DNA of 64,000 nucleotides from positions 1 through 64,000 of the forward strand of contig NZ_LZIS01000012.1 in assembly GCF_001667015.1 (NCBI RefSeq). Reading direction: 5' to 3'. The notes beneath the pieces are model-generated. The model was not told the DNA's origin and did no database searches. It was given only the letters and a program-made list of their open reading frames with translations. The DNA is from Mycobacterium sp. E3198 (GTDB lineage: Bacteria; Actinomycetota; Actinomycetes; Mycobacteriales; Mycobacteriaceae). Shown in pieces: positions 56,257 through 64,000 of the stretch. Made by a program: the position numbers and the translations under genes. Every line of letters begins with the position of its first letter. The first letter of the stretch is position 1.

Positions 56257-57773
56257 CGCCGCCGCCCCTGCCGCTCGGCGAGCGCGCGCAGCAGCGGCGA
56301 CCGCCCGCGGGTGGGAACCGTGCACAGTTCGTGGCCGGCCAGGCCCCACGACCCCAGCAGCCGGTTGGCGGCCGACCACCCGGTGGTGGCCGCGCGTTCC
56401 ATCAACGCCACCGGCAGGTCGATGCGGATCCCGTCGCCGGCCAGCACCAGCCCGGGGTGCGGCGTGGCGACCGTCGGGCGTTGCGGGTACATGCCGGGCG
56501 CGAACAGCGGGCAATCGCTGCGGCGCAGTTCGCGTTCGTAAACTATGCGCGCCGAGGCGGTTTCGGGATACAGCGCGTGCAGCCGCCCGATCGCCGCCCC
56601 GGCGGGCAGGTCGGCAGCTGCGGCGTACGAGTGCAATTCGACGACGGATCCACCGTGGTGCCGTGCCCACGCGGCGGCCTCGCGTTCGTAGCGCTCGAGG
56701 ACGCTGATGTTGTCGAGCGGCTCGTGACCGGCGGTGCCGAGGAAGGCGGGCCGGCGCGACTCGACCGGCCGGTCGAGCCAGAGCCGGTGCACCACGAACG
56801 ACGGTGCCGTGCGCAGCCGCCGGATCCGGGTGCGCCACGGATCGTCGCCCAGCCCGGGCGACGCGCTCGCCACCTGCTGCAGGCCGCCGACGTCGAGCGC
56901 CAGCACGACCGCGTCCGCGTCGAGGTGTTCGCCCGAATCGGTGTAAACGCGAAGGGTTTTCGCGGCCCCGGGGTCGATGCGGGACACGCGCGCGCCGAGG
57001 TGCACCCGGACGCCCCGGTCCCGCAGGTAGTCGCCAAGCGGATTCCACAGTGCGGCATCGAAGTTCGCGGCGGCGACGTCGAAGACCAGGCCCTCGCTGG
57101 AGCCCAGGAAGTAGATGTGGAACATGGTCGCCAACTCGGCGGCGGACAGGTTCGCCGGCTCGGCGAAGAAGCTGCGCGAGAACACCTCGAACGCGAGGTG
57201 GCGCGCGGACTCGGGAAAGTTGATGCTCTTGAGGAAGGTCTCGGCGTCGACGTGGTCCAGCCGTCGGTAGATGTCGGGCACCGACACCGCCGCCAGTGGC
57301 GCGGCGGCCGGGGCGTTGATGCGCGCCAGGTCGCCGAGTGAAAACGTCGGGCTGCGCAACGCGAACGCCAACGCGTTCCACGGCGGGGTGCGGGGCAATC
57401 CGCGGAAGCTGTCGCGGCGGCCGGCACCGTCGATCAGCGGGTAATCCTCGACGGGCACGAGCATGCGCAGCCGTGGGTCGACCCGCCGCAGCAGGGCCCG
57501 CAGGTTGTAGTACTGGCGGAAGAAGGCGTGGAACCCGCGGTTCATCGCGAGTTCGGCGCCGTCGTGGTGTTCGGTCCAGCCGCCGACCCGGCCGCCGAGG
57601 TAGGCCTCGCGTTCCAGCAGGTCCACGGCGACGCCCCGCTCGGCGAGCGCGGTGGCGGCCGTCAGACCGGCGATTCCGGCGCCGACGACCACCGCGCGGG
57701 GCCGCGACGGGAGCGCGCCCGCGTCGGGCAGGCCCGGCGTTGCCGGGTGGATGCGTCGGCGGCGGTCGGTCAT
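56253..57773 (-). CDS. crtU: Carotenoid ring desaturase/methyltransferase CrtU
   Basis: A 506-residue FAD-dependent enzyme of the CrtI/CrtU superfamily. The FAD motif GAGIAGLTAATALAERG is near residue 31, the region LAMNRGFHAFFRQYYNLR near 75 is typical of CrtU, and the C-terminal FAD contact is LAGDGIRIDLPVALMERA. CrtU converts beta-ionone rings to aromatic phi rings, giving isorenieratene (leprotene). It is coupled to crtT and to the Rieske gene by ATGA overlaps. Confidence 0.9.
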   Translation of the reverse strand: MTDRRRRIHPATPGLPDAGALPSRPRAVVVGAGIAGLTAATALAERGVAVDLLEREAYLGGRVGGWTEHHDGAELAMNRGFHAFFRQYYNLRALLRRVDPRLRMLVPVEDYPLIDGAGRRDSFRGLPRTPPWNALAFALRSPTFSLGDLARINAPAAAPLAAVSVPDIYRRLDHVDAETFLKSINFPESARHLAFEVFSRSFFAEPANLSAAELATMFHIYFLGSSEGLVFDVAAANFDAALWNPLGDYLRDRGVRVHLGARVSRIDPGAAKTLRVYTDSGEHLDADAVVLALDVGGLQQVASASPGLGDDPWRTRIRRLRTAPSFVVHRLWLDRPVESRRPAFLGTAGHEPLDNISVLERYEREAAAWARHHGGSVVELHSYAAAADLPAGAAIGRLHALYPETASARIVYERELRRSDCPLFAPGMYPQRPTVATPHPGLVLAGDGIRIDLPVALMERAATTGWSAANRLLGSWGLAGHELCTVPTRGRSPLLRALAERQGRRR

Positions 57774-58495
57774 TGCGGGGCCTCGCCCAAGAAGGTGTGC
57801 ACGACGTCGTGTTCCCAGCCCGGCATGGTGGCGCTGCGCACGCCGGTGAATCCCGCATCGCGCAGCCGCCGCCGCAACCGCGCCGCCCCGTCGAACGCGA
57901 GGACGCTGCGCCACAGATGCCGATACAGGGTGGTGTCGCGGGTGCGCCACCAGCCGGCCGGGATGATGATGCCCCAGCACACCGCGTGCCAGATAGCGGT
58001 CGCGGCAGCCGAATCGCGCACGGAGTACTCGTGCAGCGCCAGCGTGCCGCCGGGGCGAAGCAGGGCGCGGAACGCGCGGAGCTGTGCGTCCGGGTCGGCG
58101 AGGTTGCGCAGCAGGTAGGCGGCCAGGATGCCGTCGAACGGCCCGGTGACGCCGTGCTCGGCCAGTTCCTCGACGCGCGCGTGCACGAACCGGACCGACG
58201 GTGGCCACGCCTTTGCCCGCGCGGCGTCGAGCATTCCGTTCGCGGCGTCGACGGCGACGATCTGAGCGTCGGGGGCCACCGCCAGCAGCGCGGCCGTCGA
58301 CGCCCCGGTGCCGCAGCCCGCGTCGAGCAGGCGCAGGCCGCGGCCCCGTTCGGGCAGCCGCATGCGGCGCGCCGAGCGCGCAAGGTTCGCGTGGTAGGAC
58401 GGGTTCGCGCCGACCAGCCGGTCGTAGGCCGCCGCGCCGCCGTCGAAGGCCCCGGGCACGTCGGCGCGGGGCAGGCCCGTCTTAGCGACCCGCAC
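57770..58495 (-). CDS. crtT: SAM-dependent methyltransferase CrtT
   Basis: A 241-residue class I methyltransferase. The SAM motif LLDAGCGTGASTAALLAVAP is near residue 57, followed by FDGILAAYLLRNLADPD near 119 and LRPGGTLALHEYSV near 145. This resembles MenG/UbiE enzymes and matches the methyltransferase placed between lycopene cyclase and crtU in the M. aurum cluster. Its role there is not settled. GTG 58495 overlaps crtYd by 14 bp. Confidence 0.85.
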   Translation of the reverse strand: MRVAKTGLPRADVPGAFDGGAAAYDRLVGANPSYHANLARSARRMRLPERGRGLRLLDAGCGTGASTAALLAVAPDAQIVAVDAANGMLDAARAKAWPPSVRFVHARVEELAEHGVTGPFDGILAAYLLRNLADPDAQLRAFRALLRPGGTLALHEYSVRDSAAATAIWHAVCWGIIIPAGWWRTRDTTLYRHLWRSVLAFDGAARLRRRLRDAGFTGVRSATMPGWEHDVVHTFLGEAPQ

Positions 58496-58793
58496 GGTGA
58501 CGCTCCCACAGCAGCAGCACGGCGGTGACCAGCGCGAAGCCGAACAGGAAGTCCTCGACGGGGATGTCGAAGGGAAACCGCGCGCCGCTGGTCTGGCGTT
58601 GGTTGTAGATCACGATCGGGGCGCTGCGTTTGGTCAGCCAGCCGTCGACCGGAACCTGAAAACCGAGCACGATCACCATCGACAGCCAGTAGGCGGGCCG
58701 CCGGAACAGGCCGGTGCGCAACAGCGCGAACTCCAGCGCGCAGACCGCCAGGACCGACGCGATCGCCGGAACGGTGTAGCCCAGGCCGGTCAC
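58482..58793 (-). CDS. crtYd: Lycopene beta-cyclase subunit CrtYd
   Basis: A 103-residue membrane protein with about three helices, one half of the heterodimeric actinobacterial lycopene cyclase. The conserved motif PVEDFLFGFALV near residue 78 is the counterpart of PIEEVLFF in CrtYc. GTG 58793 overlaps the crtYc stop as GTGA. The two subunits together turn lycopene into beta-carotene. Confidence 0.92.
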   Translation of the reverse strand: MTGLGYTVPAIASVLAVCALEFALLRTGLFRRPAYWLSMVIVLGFQVPVDGWLTKRSAPIVIYNQRQTSGARFPFDIPVEDFLFGFALVTAVLLLWERHRAGR

Positions 58794-59113
58794 CGGCGCC
58801 TGCTCCGATCGAGGATGGCGCTCACGGCGTTGTAGGTCAGCAGGCCGCACAGCGGAATCACCAGGAAGAACAGCACTTCCTCGATGGGCACCCCGAAGGG
58901 GATGTGCAGGCCGGTGATGTACTCGCCGTTGTAGGTCCACACCCCGGCGCCGATCGCCACCGCGTCCCAGACGAGGAACAGCGCCGCCACCGGGAGCACG
59001 GCCCGCGCGAGCCGGCGCGGCTGGCGGTAGACGCCGGTGCCGAACAGCTCCAGCGGAGCCGTGATCGCCAGGCAGAGGCCGAGCACGATCAGGTACTGCC
59101 ACCGGTCGCTCAC
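58790..59113 (-). CDS. crtYc: Lycopene beta-cyclase subunit CrtYc
   Basis: A 107-residue membrane protein with three helices. The signature PFGVPIEEVLFFLVIPLCGL is near residue 72. It forms the cyclase with CrtYd. GTG 59113 overlaps the crtB stop as GTGA; longer readings to 59140 lack support. Confidence 0.92.
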   Translation of the reverse strand: MSDRWQYLIVLGLCLAITAPLELFGTGVYRQPRRLARAVLPVAALFLVWDAVAIGAGVWTYNGEYITGLHIPFGVPIEEVLFFLVIPLCGLLTYNAVSAILDRSRRR

Positions 59114-60042
59114 GCCGCACCCCTGATCCGGGCCCGCCACGACTGCAGCAGCGCGCCACCGGCGACCCGGAGCCGCCGTGCGTTGCCGACGGTGGCACGC
59201 CGGGTGAACACCGAGAAGTCGCTGTCCTCAATGCAATCCAGTATCTCGGAGTACAGCGTCAACGCGGTGGAAACGCACGGCCGGGACCGTGGGGCCAGCA
59301 TCGCGATCCCGTCGGCCGCGTAGCGGTAGATCGCCCGGGTGATGTCGTGTTGGGCCGCCAGCGCCGCGCGCACCCGGGCGTGGGTGCGCCGGTGGGCGTG
59401 ACACCACAGCAGCAGCTCGCGGTCCACGCCGAACGCGTCGAGTTCGTCGGCCGGCAGATAGATCCGGTTCCGCGCCAGGTCCTCGTCGACGTCCCGCAGG
59501 AAGTTGGTGAGCTGGAACGCGCGGCCCAGCGCCGCCGCGTACGGGGCCGCCTCGTCGGCGGAACTTACCGTGCCCAGGATCGGAAGCATCTGCAGGCCAA
59601 TGACTTCCGCGGAGCCGCGCATGTAGCGGCCCAGCGCCGCCCGGTCCGGATAGTCGGTGACGGTGAGGTCCATCCGCATCGAGTCGAGAAAGTCCTCGAA
59701 CAGATCCGCGGGGATCCCGTAGCGGCGCACCGTGTCGTCGACCGCGGCGAGGACGGGCTCGTCGCAATGATCGCCGCCCGCGAAGAAGCGCTCCGCCAGC
59801 CGCTGCAGCCGCTCGGCTCGCGCCCCGACGTCCAGCGCCGGGTCGAGCTCGTCGAGGATGTCGTCGGCGTGTCGGGCGAAGCCGTACAGCGCGTGCACGG
59901 CCGGTCGCTGGTCCGGGGCGAGCAGGCGCGTGGCGAGGAAATAGGTGCGGCCATGCGCGGCGGCGATCTGCCGGCAGCTCCGATAGGCCGCGCGCAGGCG
60001 GGCGTCCGAGATCCCGGCGGCGTCCAGCTCCGCGCGGATCAT
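59110..60042 (-). CDS. crtB: Phytoene synthase CrtB
   Basis: A 310-residue head-to-head prenyl synthase. The first aspartate-rich motif is HADDILDELD near residue 58 and the second is DVDEDLARNRIYLP near 188. YFLATRLLAPDQRPAVHALY near 35 is also typical. It joins two geranylgeranyl diphosphates into phytoene. ATG 60042 overlaps the crtI stop as ATGA. Confidence 0.95.
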   Translation of the reverse strand: MIRAELDAAGISDARLRAAYRSCRQIAAAHGRTYFLATRLLAPDQRPAVHALYGFARHADDILDELDPALDVGARAERLQRLAERFFAGGDHCDEPVLAAVDDTVRRYGIPADLFEDFLDSMRMDLTVTDYPDRAALGRYMRGSAEVIGLQMLPILGTVSSADEAAPYAAALGRAFQLTNFLRDVDEDLARNRIYLPADELDAFGVDRELLLWCHAHRRTHARVRAALAAQHDITRAIYRYAADGIAMLAPRSRPCVSTALTLYSEILDCIEDSDFSVFTRRATVGNARRLRVAGGALLQSWRARIRGAA

Positions 60043-61556
60043 CGCGATCCCGCCCGCAGGTCGACGGTTGTGGTTGTCCGGCCGGCCATCCCGGTGATGC
60101 GGTCGGCGGCCAATCGCCCGGAGATCAGCGTGGTCGGCACCCCCACGCCCGGCAGCGTCGACGACCCGGCCAGCACCGCGTTCTCGATGCCGCGCACCGT
60201 GTTGGCCGGCCGGAACGGCCCGGTCTGGGCGAACGTATGCGCCAGCGCAAACGGCGTGCCGGCCGCCATGCCCTGGCGGGCCCAGTCGGCCGGGGTGTCG
60301 ACATGCAACAGGCGGGCGTCGTCGCGCAGGCCGGGCAGCAGCCTGTCCTGCACGACCTCGAGCAGGGAGTCCGCGTACGCGCCGCCGGTGCGCGACCAGT
60401 CGATGTCGCCGCGGGAGAGGTTCGGCGCCGGGGCAAGCACGTAGAGCAGGTCGCGGCCTGCGGGGGCCAGGCTCGGGTCGCCGGCCGTCGGGCGGGTGAC
60501 CAGCAGTGACGGGTCCGTCATGAGCCGGCCGTCGCGGATGATGTCGTCGAATGTTCGGTCCCAGGCCGAGCCGAAAAGGATGGTGTGGTGGGCGCTTTGC
60601 GACGGGGCGGGGCGGCAGCCCACGTGCAGCACCACGGCCGACGGCGCCGCGCGCAGCGGGAGGATCCGCCGCGGCCGCCGGCCGAGCAGGCGGTAGGTCT
60701 GCGGCAGCTCGGTCGTCAGGACCACCGCGTCGCAGGCGAAGCGCCGCTCCTGCGTGTGGACAGCGGTGATCCGCTCGCCGGTGCGCTCGAGCTCGGTGAC
60801 CGTCGACCCGTAACAGAACCGGACCCCCGCGTCGGCGGCGGCCGCCGCCAGCGCGTCGGGCAGCGCGCGCACGCCGCCGCGCGGAAAGAACACGCCGGCG
60901 ACGGTGTCCATGTAGGCGATCACCGCATACACCGCCAGCGCGTGTTGCGGCGCGACACCGGCGTACAACGACTGGAAGGTGAAGACCCGGCGCAACCGCG
61001 CGTCGCTGATGTGGCGCTTGACCATCGTGTCCCAGCGGCGGAATCCGCCGAGCGCCGTCAGCCTGGCCAGCCGGCCGTTCAGCAGCGACAGCGGCGAGTC
61101 GAAGTTCGCCGCGATGAAGCCGTCGAATTCGGTGCGGTACAACCGGTCCAGCCAATCGCGCAACCGCCGGTAACCATCGGCCTGGTGCGGGCCCGCGAAA
61201 TCCCGCACCGCTTGCGCCATCCGGTCGGCGTCGGTGTGGACGTCGAGGGCGCTGCCGTCGTCGAACATCGCCCGGTAGGCGGGATCCACCGGCAGCAGTT
61301 CGAGCCGTCCCGAGGACGTTTCGCCCACGGCGGCGAACGCCTCGTCGATGATGTCCGGCATGGTGAGCACCGTCGGGCCGGTGTCGATGTGGTAGCCGTC
61401 GATGTCGCGCCGGCCCGCCCGCCCGCCGGGCCACGGTTCCCGCTCCAGCACCGTGACTTCGCGGCCGCGACCGGCCAGATGCAGCGCGGCGGCAAGGCCC
61501 GCGAACCCCGCGCCGACCACCACGACGCGGTCGGTTCGCCCCCGCACCGAACGCAT
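60039..61556 (-). CDS. crtI: Phytoene desaturase CrtI
   Basis: A 505-residue FAD-dependent desaturase converting phytoene to lycopene. The FAD motif GAGFAGLAAALHLAGRG is near residue 15, PWPGGRAGRRDIDGYHIDTG near 41-60 is characteristic, and the end contains GVGVPTTLISGRLAADRI. It lies 19 bp after crtE and is coupled to crtB by overlap. Confidence 0.95.
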   Translation of the reverse strand: MRSVRGRTDRVVVVGAGFAGLAAALHLAGRGREVTVLEREPWPGGRAGRRDIDGYHIDTGPTVLTMPDIIDEAFAAVGETSSGRLELLPVDPAYRAMFDDGSALDVHTDADRMAQAVRDFAGPHQADGYRRLRDWLDRLYRTEFDGFIAANFDSPLSLLNGRLARLTALGGFRRWDTMVKRHISDARLRRVFTFQSLYAGVAPQHALAVYAVIAYMDTVAGVFFPRGGVRALPDALAAAAADAGVRFCYGSTVTELERTGERITAVHTQERRFACDAVVLTTELPQTYRLLGRRPRRILPLRAAPSAVVLHVGCRPAPSQSAHHTILFGSAWDRTFDDIIRDGRLMTDPSLLVTRPTAGDPSLAPAGRDLLYVLAPAPNLSRGDIDWSRTGGAYADSLLEVVQDRLLPGLRDDARLLHVDTPADWARQGMAAGTPFALAHTFAQTGPFRPANTVRGIENAVLAGSSTLPGVGVPTTLISGRLAADRITGMAGRTTTTVDLRAGSR

Positions 61557-61575
61557 CAGCGCGACACCTCGGCGC

Positions 61576-62763
61576 TCATGCCGCCCGCCTGGTGCACAGG
61601 CCCGCCATATCGACCAGCGCCGCCGTCAGATGGTCGCCAAAGGCGATGTGATCCAACGCCTTTACCGCTTCGTCGACGCGCTCGGCGATCAATTCTTCGA
61701 TGTAGTGTACGGCCCCGGTGTCCAGGATCAGGTTTCGCCAGCGGTCCAGGGCGGAGCCGTCGAGCCGGTCGGTGGTCATCAGTTCCCGGAACTGCCGCCG
61801 CGTCGGCTCATCGGCCAACTGATGGGCGGCCACCACCACGCTGGTCGCCTTGCGCTCGACCAGGTCGTTGGTGGGCTTGCCGGTCGTCGCGGGTGATCCG
61901 AAGATGCCGAGGACGTCGTCGCGCAGCTGGAACGCTTCGCCGATGGCGGAGCCGTAGGCGCCCAGCGTTGCCAGCACCCGGTCGTCGCAACCGGCCATGG
62001 CGGCGCCGATCTCGAGGGGCCGCCGCACCGTATAGTTTCCCGACTTTCGCCGGGCCACTGCCAGCACGGCCTCCATCGTAGGCAGGTCGCGCCCATCGAT
62101 CGCAAGATCCGCGAACTGGCCCACCGCGAGCTCGGTGCGCATGGCGTCGTAGCGCGGCCACGCGCGCTGCAACTGGTGGCGCTGCAGACCGCTGTCGCGC
62201 AGCATCTGTTCGGCCCAGATCAGGCACAGGTCGCCAAGCAGGATGGCGGCCGATTCACCAAACCGCCGCGAGGAGCCGGACAGCCCGCGCCGGCGATGCC
62301 ACGCGGCAAATTGCACGTGGGCGGCGGGGCGGCCCCGTCGCGAGGCCGATTCGTCCATCACGTCGTCCTGCAGCAGCGCGAACGCGTGCAGCAGCTCGAG
62401 GCTGGCCGTCGCCGACAGCGCCGCGTCGCTGGCCGGCTCGCCGCACAGCCAGCCCAGAAACATGAACGTCGAGCGCAGGCATTTGCCGCCGTTGACGAAC
62501 TCCATCAGGATGTCGCCGGCCACGTCGACGCCGCATGCGCCCAGCGCTTCGACGCACCGGTCGGCGACGAATTCGGCGACGCGCGAGAGCACCGCCTGCC
62601 GCAAACCCGCTCGCCAGGCGTCCAATTGGTCGGGATGGGGGAGGGCGGCCGAACCGCACAGGGTGGCTTCGGCTAGGCGCACACCCGGGAACGCGCGCAC
62701 GGCTCGCACCGAAGCCTCCCTCGCAGGATCGGTCAGCCGCTGGCTCGAACGGCTCGAATTCAC
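61576..62763 (-). CDS. crtE: Geranylgeranyl diphosphate synthase CrtE
   Basis: A 395-residue trans-prenyltransferase. The first aspartate-rich motif is QDDVMDESASRRGRPAAH near residue 132. The second region is FQLRDDVLGIFG near 278, where DDxxG replaces the usual DDxxD; many actinobacterial GGPP synthases share this. GGKCLRST near 92 is the substrate Lys-Arg site. It makes the C20 precursor. AAAGGGG lies ten bases before GTG 62763. First gene of the crt operon. Confidence 0.94.
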   Translation of the reverse strand: MNSSRSSQRLTDPAREASVRAVRAFPGVRLAEATLCGSAALPHPDQLDAWRAGLRQAVLSRVAEFVADRCVEALGACGVDVAGDILMEFVNGGKCLRSTFMFLGWLCGEPASDAALSATASLELLHAFALLQDDVMDESASRRGRPAAHVQFAAWHRRRGLSGSSRRFGESAAILLGDLCLIWAEQMLRDSGLQRHQLQRAWPRYDAMRTELAVGQFADLAIDGRDLPTMEAVLAVARRKSGNYTVRRPLEIGAAMAGCDDRVLATLGAYGSAIGEAFQLRDDVLGIFGSPATTGKPTNDLVERKATSVVVAAHQLADEPTRRQFRELMTTDRLDGSALDRWRNLILDTGAVHYIEELIAERVDEAVKALDHIAFGDHLTAALVDMAGLCTRRAA

Positions 62764-62846
62764 GCGTTGGTACCCCTTTGACGAGAAAACAAACTCCGGC
62801 CGATCACCGACGTGACTGGTCGGCCATGCCCGGCCGGCACGCTCGG

Positions 62847-62875
62847 TTCAGTTATTGAAACATTAACTTACTGAA
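62847..62875. promoter_or_regulatory. MarR-type palindrome upstream of crtE, copy C
   Basis: A 29-bp AT-rich inverted repeat with ends TTCAGT (62847-62852) and ACTGAA (62870-62875) and inner GTTA/TAAC arms (62851-62854, 62864-62867). It lies 84 bases before the crtE start. On the minus strand, ATTCAGTAAGTTAAT is close to ATTCAAGTAATTAAC at site B. No standard -10/-35 pair is evident. Confidence 0.55.
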
Positions 62876-62979
62876 TGATCGCGCGGTGCGCCAGTGGTGT
62901 TTTGACAGGGCCGAGGGAGGTGCGGGCGCGATCGAGCCGCCGCGGACGCGAATGCGCCAGCCGCGCAACGCGTGTGGCG

Positions 62980-63471
62980 TCAGGAACCGATGGCGGTGAG
63001 CTGTTCGGGCAGCGGTCGCAGATGCCGCGGCGTCCGCGAGAGCAGCCGCCGCCGTGCCCTGACGATGTCCTCGATGAGCTGCAGGGCTTCGGCGACCGAC
63101 CCGACTACGGGCAGACCGTGGTCGTTGACGATGCGAAGCAGCGGGCGCAGCGCGGCGCCCGCGACCACGCTGCAGTGCACCCGGGACCTTTGGTTGTCGT
63201 GGTTGAGCACGAGCAGCGCCCGGAAGCCGTCGGTGCTCAGAAATTCCAGGCGGCTCAAATCCAGGATCAGGGGAGTTTTCAGCCGGGCGAATTGCCGGAT
63301 TGCGCGGGCCACGTCGTTGGCATTGGACGCGTCGATCTCGCCGTCGACGCGCAACACGGTGCCGAGGCTGCGTGCAAAAACGTACAACCGTGCGCCATTG
63401 AAGTCGGCCATGTACCGGCAGCGGTCGGGTCGGCCCGGGTCAGGCGAATTTGTGAAGCGATGAGCGGTCAT
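62980..63471 (-). CDS. STAS domain protein (anti-sigma antagonist-like)
   Basis: A 163-residue protein with a STAS domain at about 30-125: VLRVDGEIDASNANDVARAI, then LILDLSRLEFLSTDGFRALL, which places the phosphoacceptor-type serine/threonine in FLSTDG. A basic tail follows. STAS antagonists release sigma factors from anti-sigma kinases. ATG 63471 is used; ATG 63411 is also possible. No partner kinase adjoins it; the MEDS/ATPase at 7843 is a distant candidate. Confidence 0.82.
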   Translation of the reverse strand: MTAHRFTNSPDPGRPDRCRYMADFNGARLYVFARSLGTVLRVDGEIDASNANDVARAIRQFARLKTPLILDLSRLEFLSTDGFRALLVLNHDNQRSRVHCSVVAGAALRPLLRIVNDHGLPVVGSVAEALQLIEDIVRARRRLLSRTPRHLRPLPEQLTAIGS

Positions 63472-63611
63472 GGGATGCACCGATCGGAGTGGTGAAGGGG
63501 GAGTGACCGGCGTAGGAAGCACCGGGCTCCAAGACACTCAGCTGTGAACTCAACCTGACGCCAGCCTAGCGCCGACGGCCCCGGTGAGTCGGGTTTTGCA
63601 AAGGAGAGTCC

Positions 63612-63854
63612 GTGCCCGGCGACGGTCGCGCCGCCGACCCGATCAGCGCTTTCCCTGGCGATCTCGAAGCCGGCGAGCGCCGCGAAGTCTTCGTTTCGTG
63701 GCTTCGCCGGCCCCGCCGCTCGACGCTCGATAGCGCCCCGTTTGGCCGTTTCGATAGCGGGTACGCGGCTGCCGTCCGCAATGCGAGGGACGGTGTGGCC
63801 CAATGGAAGCGATTTGTGGCTGTCGTTTGGCAGGTGCGTTTGTATGCGCGCTGA
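63612..63854 (+). CDS. Possible small ORF (80 aa), doubtful
   Basis: GTG 63612 has a strong AAAGGAGAG seven bases before it, and the frame stays open for 80 codons (VPGDGRAADPISAFPGDLEA at its start). No signal, domain or homology is recognised, and it overlaps the start of the exported protein at 63803 in another frame. It could be a leader ORF or chance. Low confidence. Confidence 0.25.
   Translation: MPGDGRAADPISAFPGDLEAGERREVFVSWLRRPRRSTLDSAPFGRFDSGYAAAVRNARDGVAQWKRFVAVVWQVRLYAR
63740..63764 (+). promoter_or_regulatory. SigF-like promoter candidate
   Basis: GTTT (63740-63743), 15 bases, then GGGTAC (63759-63764), near the mycobacterial SigF pattern GTTT-N15-17-GGGTAT. It lies 38 bases before the exported protein gene. 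Confidence 0.35.
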
Positions 63855-64000
63855 CGCTTTTCGGAGCGGCCCCGACGGCTCGCGCCGACGCCGGCACCAC
63901 CGTTTTTCCCGGCATGCAAATTCGTCAGGGTGACACGGCCTGCATGCTGGGGTTCGTGCAAACGCGATTGCACGTCGCGCTGGCAAGCGGTCAATGCGAC
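63803..64000 (+). CDS. Secreted trypsin-fold protein, 5' part
   Basis: The reading frame runs from ATG 63803 off the window end (66 codons). A signal peptide (MEAICGCRLAGAFVCALTLF, cleavage near TARADA) precedes TTVFPGMQIRQGDTACMLGF. This resembles the start of Rv1815-like chymotrypsin-fold secreted proteins, where the next landmark is a GHC sequence holding the catalytic His. Here the corresponding residues read SGQC, so the His appears to be Gln. The rest is outside the window. Confidence 0.65.
   Translation, partial: MEAICGCRLAGAFVCALTLFGAAPTARADAGTTVFPGMQIRQGDTACMLGFVQTRLHVALASGQCD

Overview
The window is high-GC actinobacterial DNA from a mycobacterium. Gene content and order follow the block known in M. 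tuberculosis as Rv3062 (ligB) down to Rv3033: fadE22, cyp136, dinB2, nrdHIE, nrdF2, adhC, fecB, ctaD, serB2, echA17, TB22.2 and others. These assignments come from protein features and remembered synteny; no database search was possible. The carotenoid operon at the right end and the very high GC suggest a pigmented, probably slow-growing, species. I cannot name it.

Region by region. (1) 1-7.7 kb: a DNA ligase LigB gene broken at the window edge by an apparent small inversion, then an acyl-CoA catabolic set (SDR, double-length FadE22, DUF35 zinc-ribbon protein, SCP2-type thiolase) and a tandem-fused GntR regulator. (2) 7.8-10.1 kb: a MEDS/ATPase regulator, two tiny paralogous lipoproteins, and a stand-alone LeuA-type regulatory domain behind what looks like a ribosome-mediated attenuator. 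(3) 10.1-15.5 kb: cyp136, two TetR genes, an SDR, the Y-family polymerase DinB2 and an FMN reductase; two divergent intergenic gaps hold near-perfect palindromes. (4) 15.5-27.8 kb: class Ib ribonucleotide reductase genes nrdHIE and nrdF2, which share an upstream element, with a monooxygenase, a USP protein, a ThrE-type exporter, a TetR/SRPBCC pair and a CrtI-like oxidoreductase between them. (5) 27.9-43.6 kb: a foreign-looking pentapeptide-repeat gene, then housekeeping genes (adhC, fecB, ctaD, serB2, an ABC ATPase, a Nudix hydrolase, echA17, methyltransferases, TB22.2, lipoproteins). (6) 43.7-62.8 kb: a photoprotection island. It contains photolyase, two TspO, two MmpL-type transporters, two paralogous MarR regulators, a SOUL heme-binding protein, type 2 IPP isomerase, a glycosyltransferase, and the crtE-I-B-Yc-Yd-T-U operon ending in a Rieske protein, as expected for aromatic carotenoid (isorenieratene/leprotene) synthesis. 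(7) 62.9-64 kb: a STAS protein and the start of a secreted trypsin-fold protein.

How the island may work: Idi2 and CrtE feed the C20 precursor, CrtB and CrtI make lycopene, CrtYc/Yd cyclise it, and CrtU aromatises the rings. TspO and SOUL belong to porphyrin-binding families, MmpL proteins move lipids, and photolyase repairs UV damage. AT-rich, MarR-like palindromes sit in three promoter regions of the island, and one exactly fills the spacer of a well-formed promoter. This suggests one MarR-controlled regulon that links porphyrin or light stress to carotenoid production and trafficking. That link is inference.
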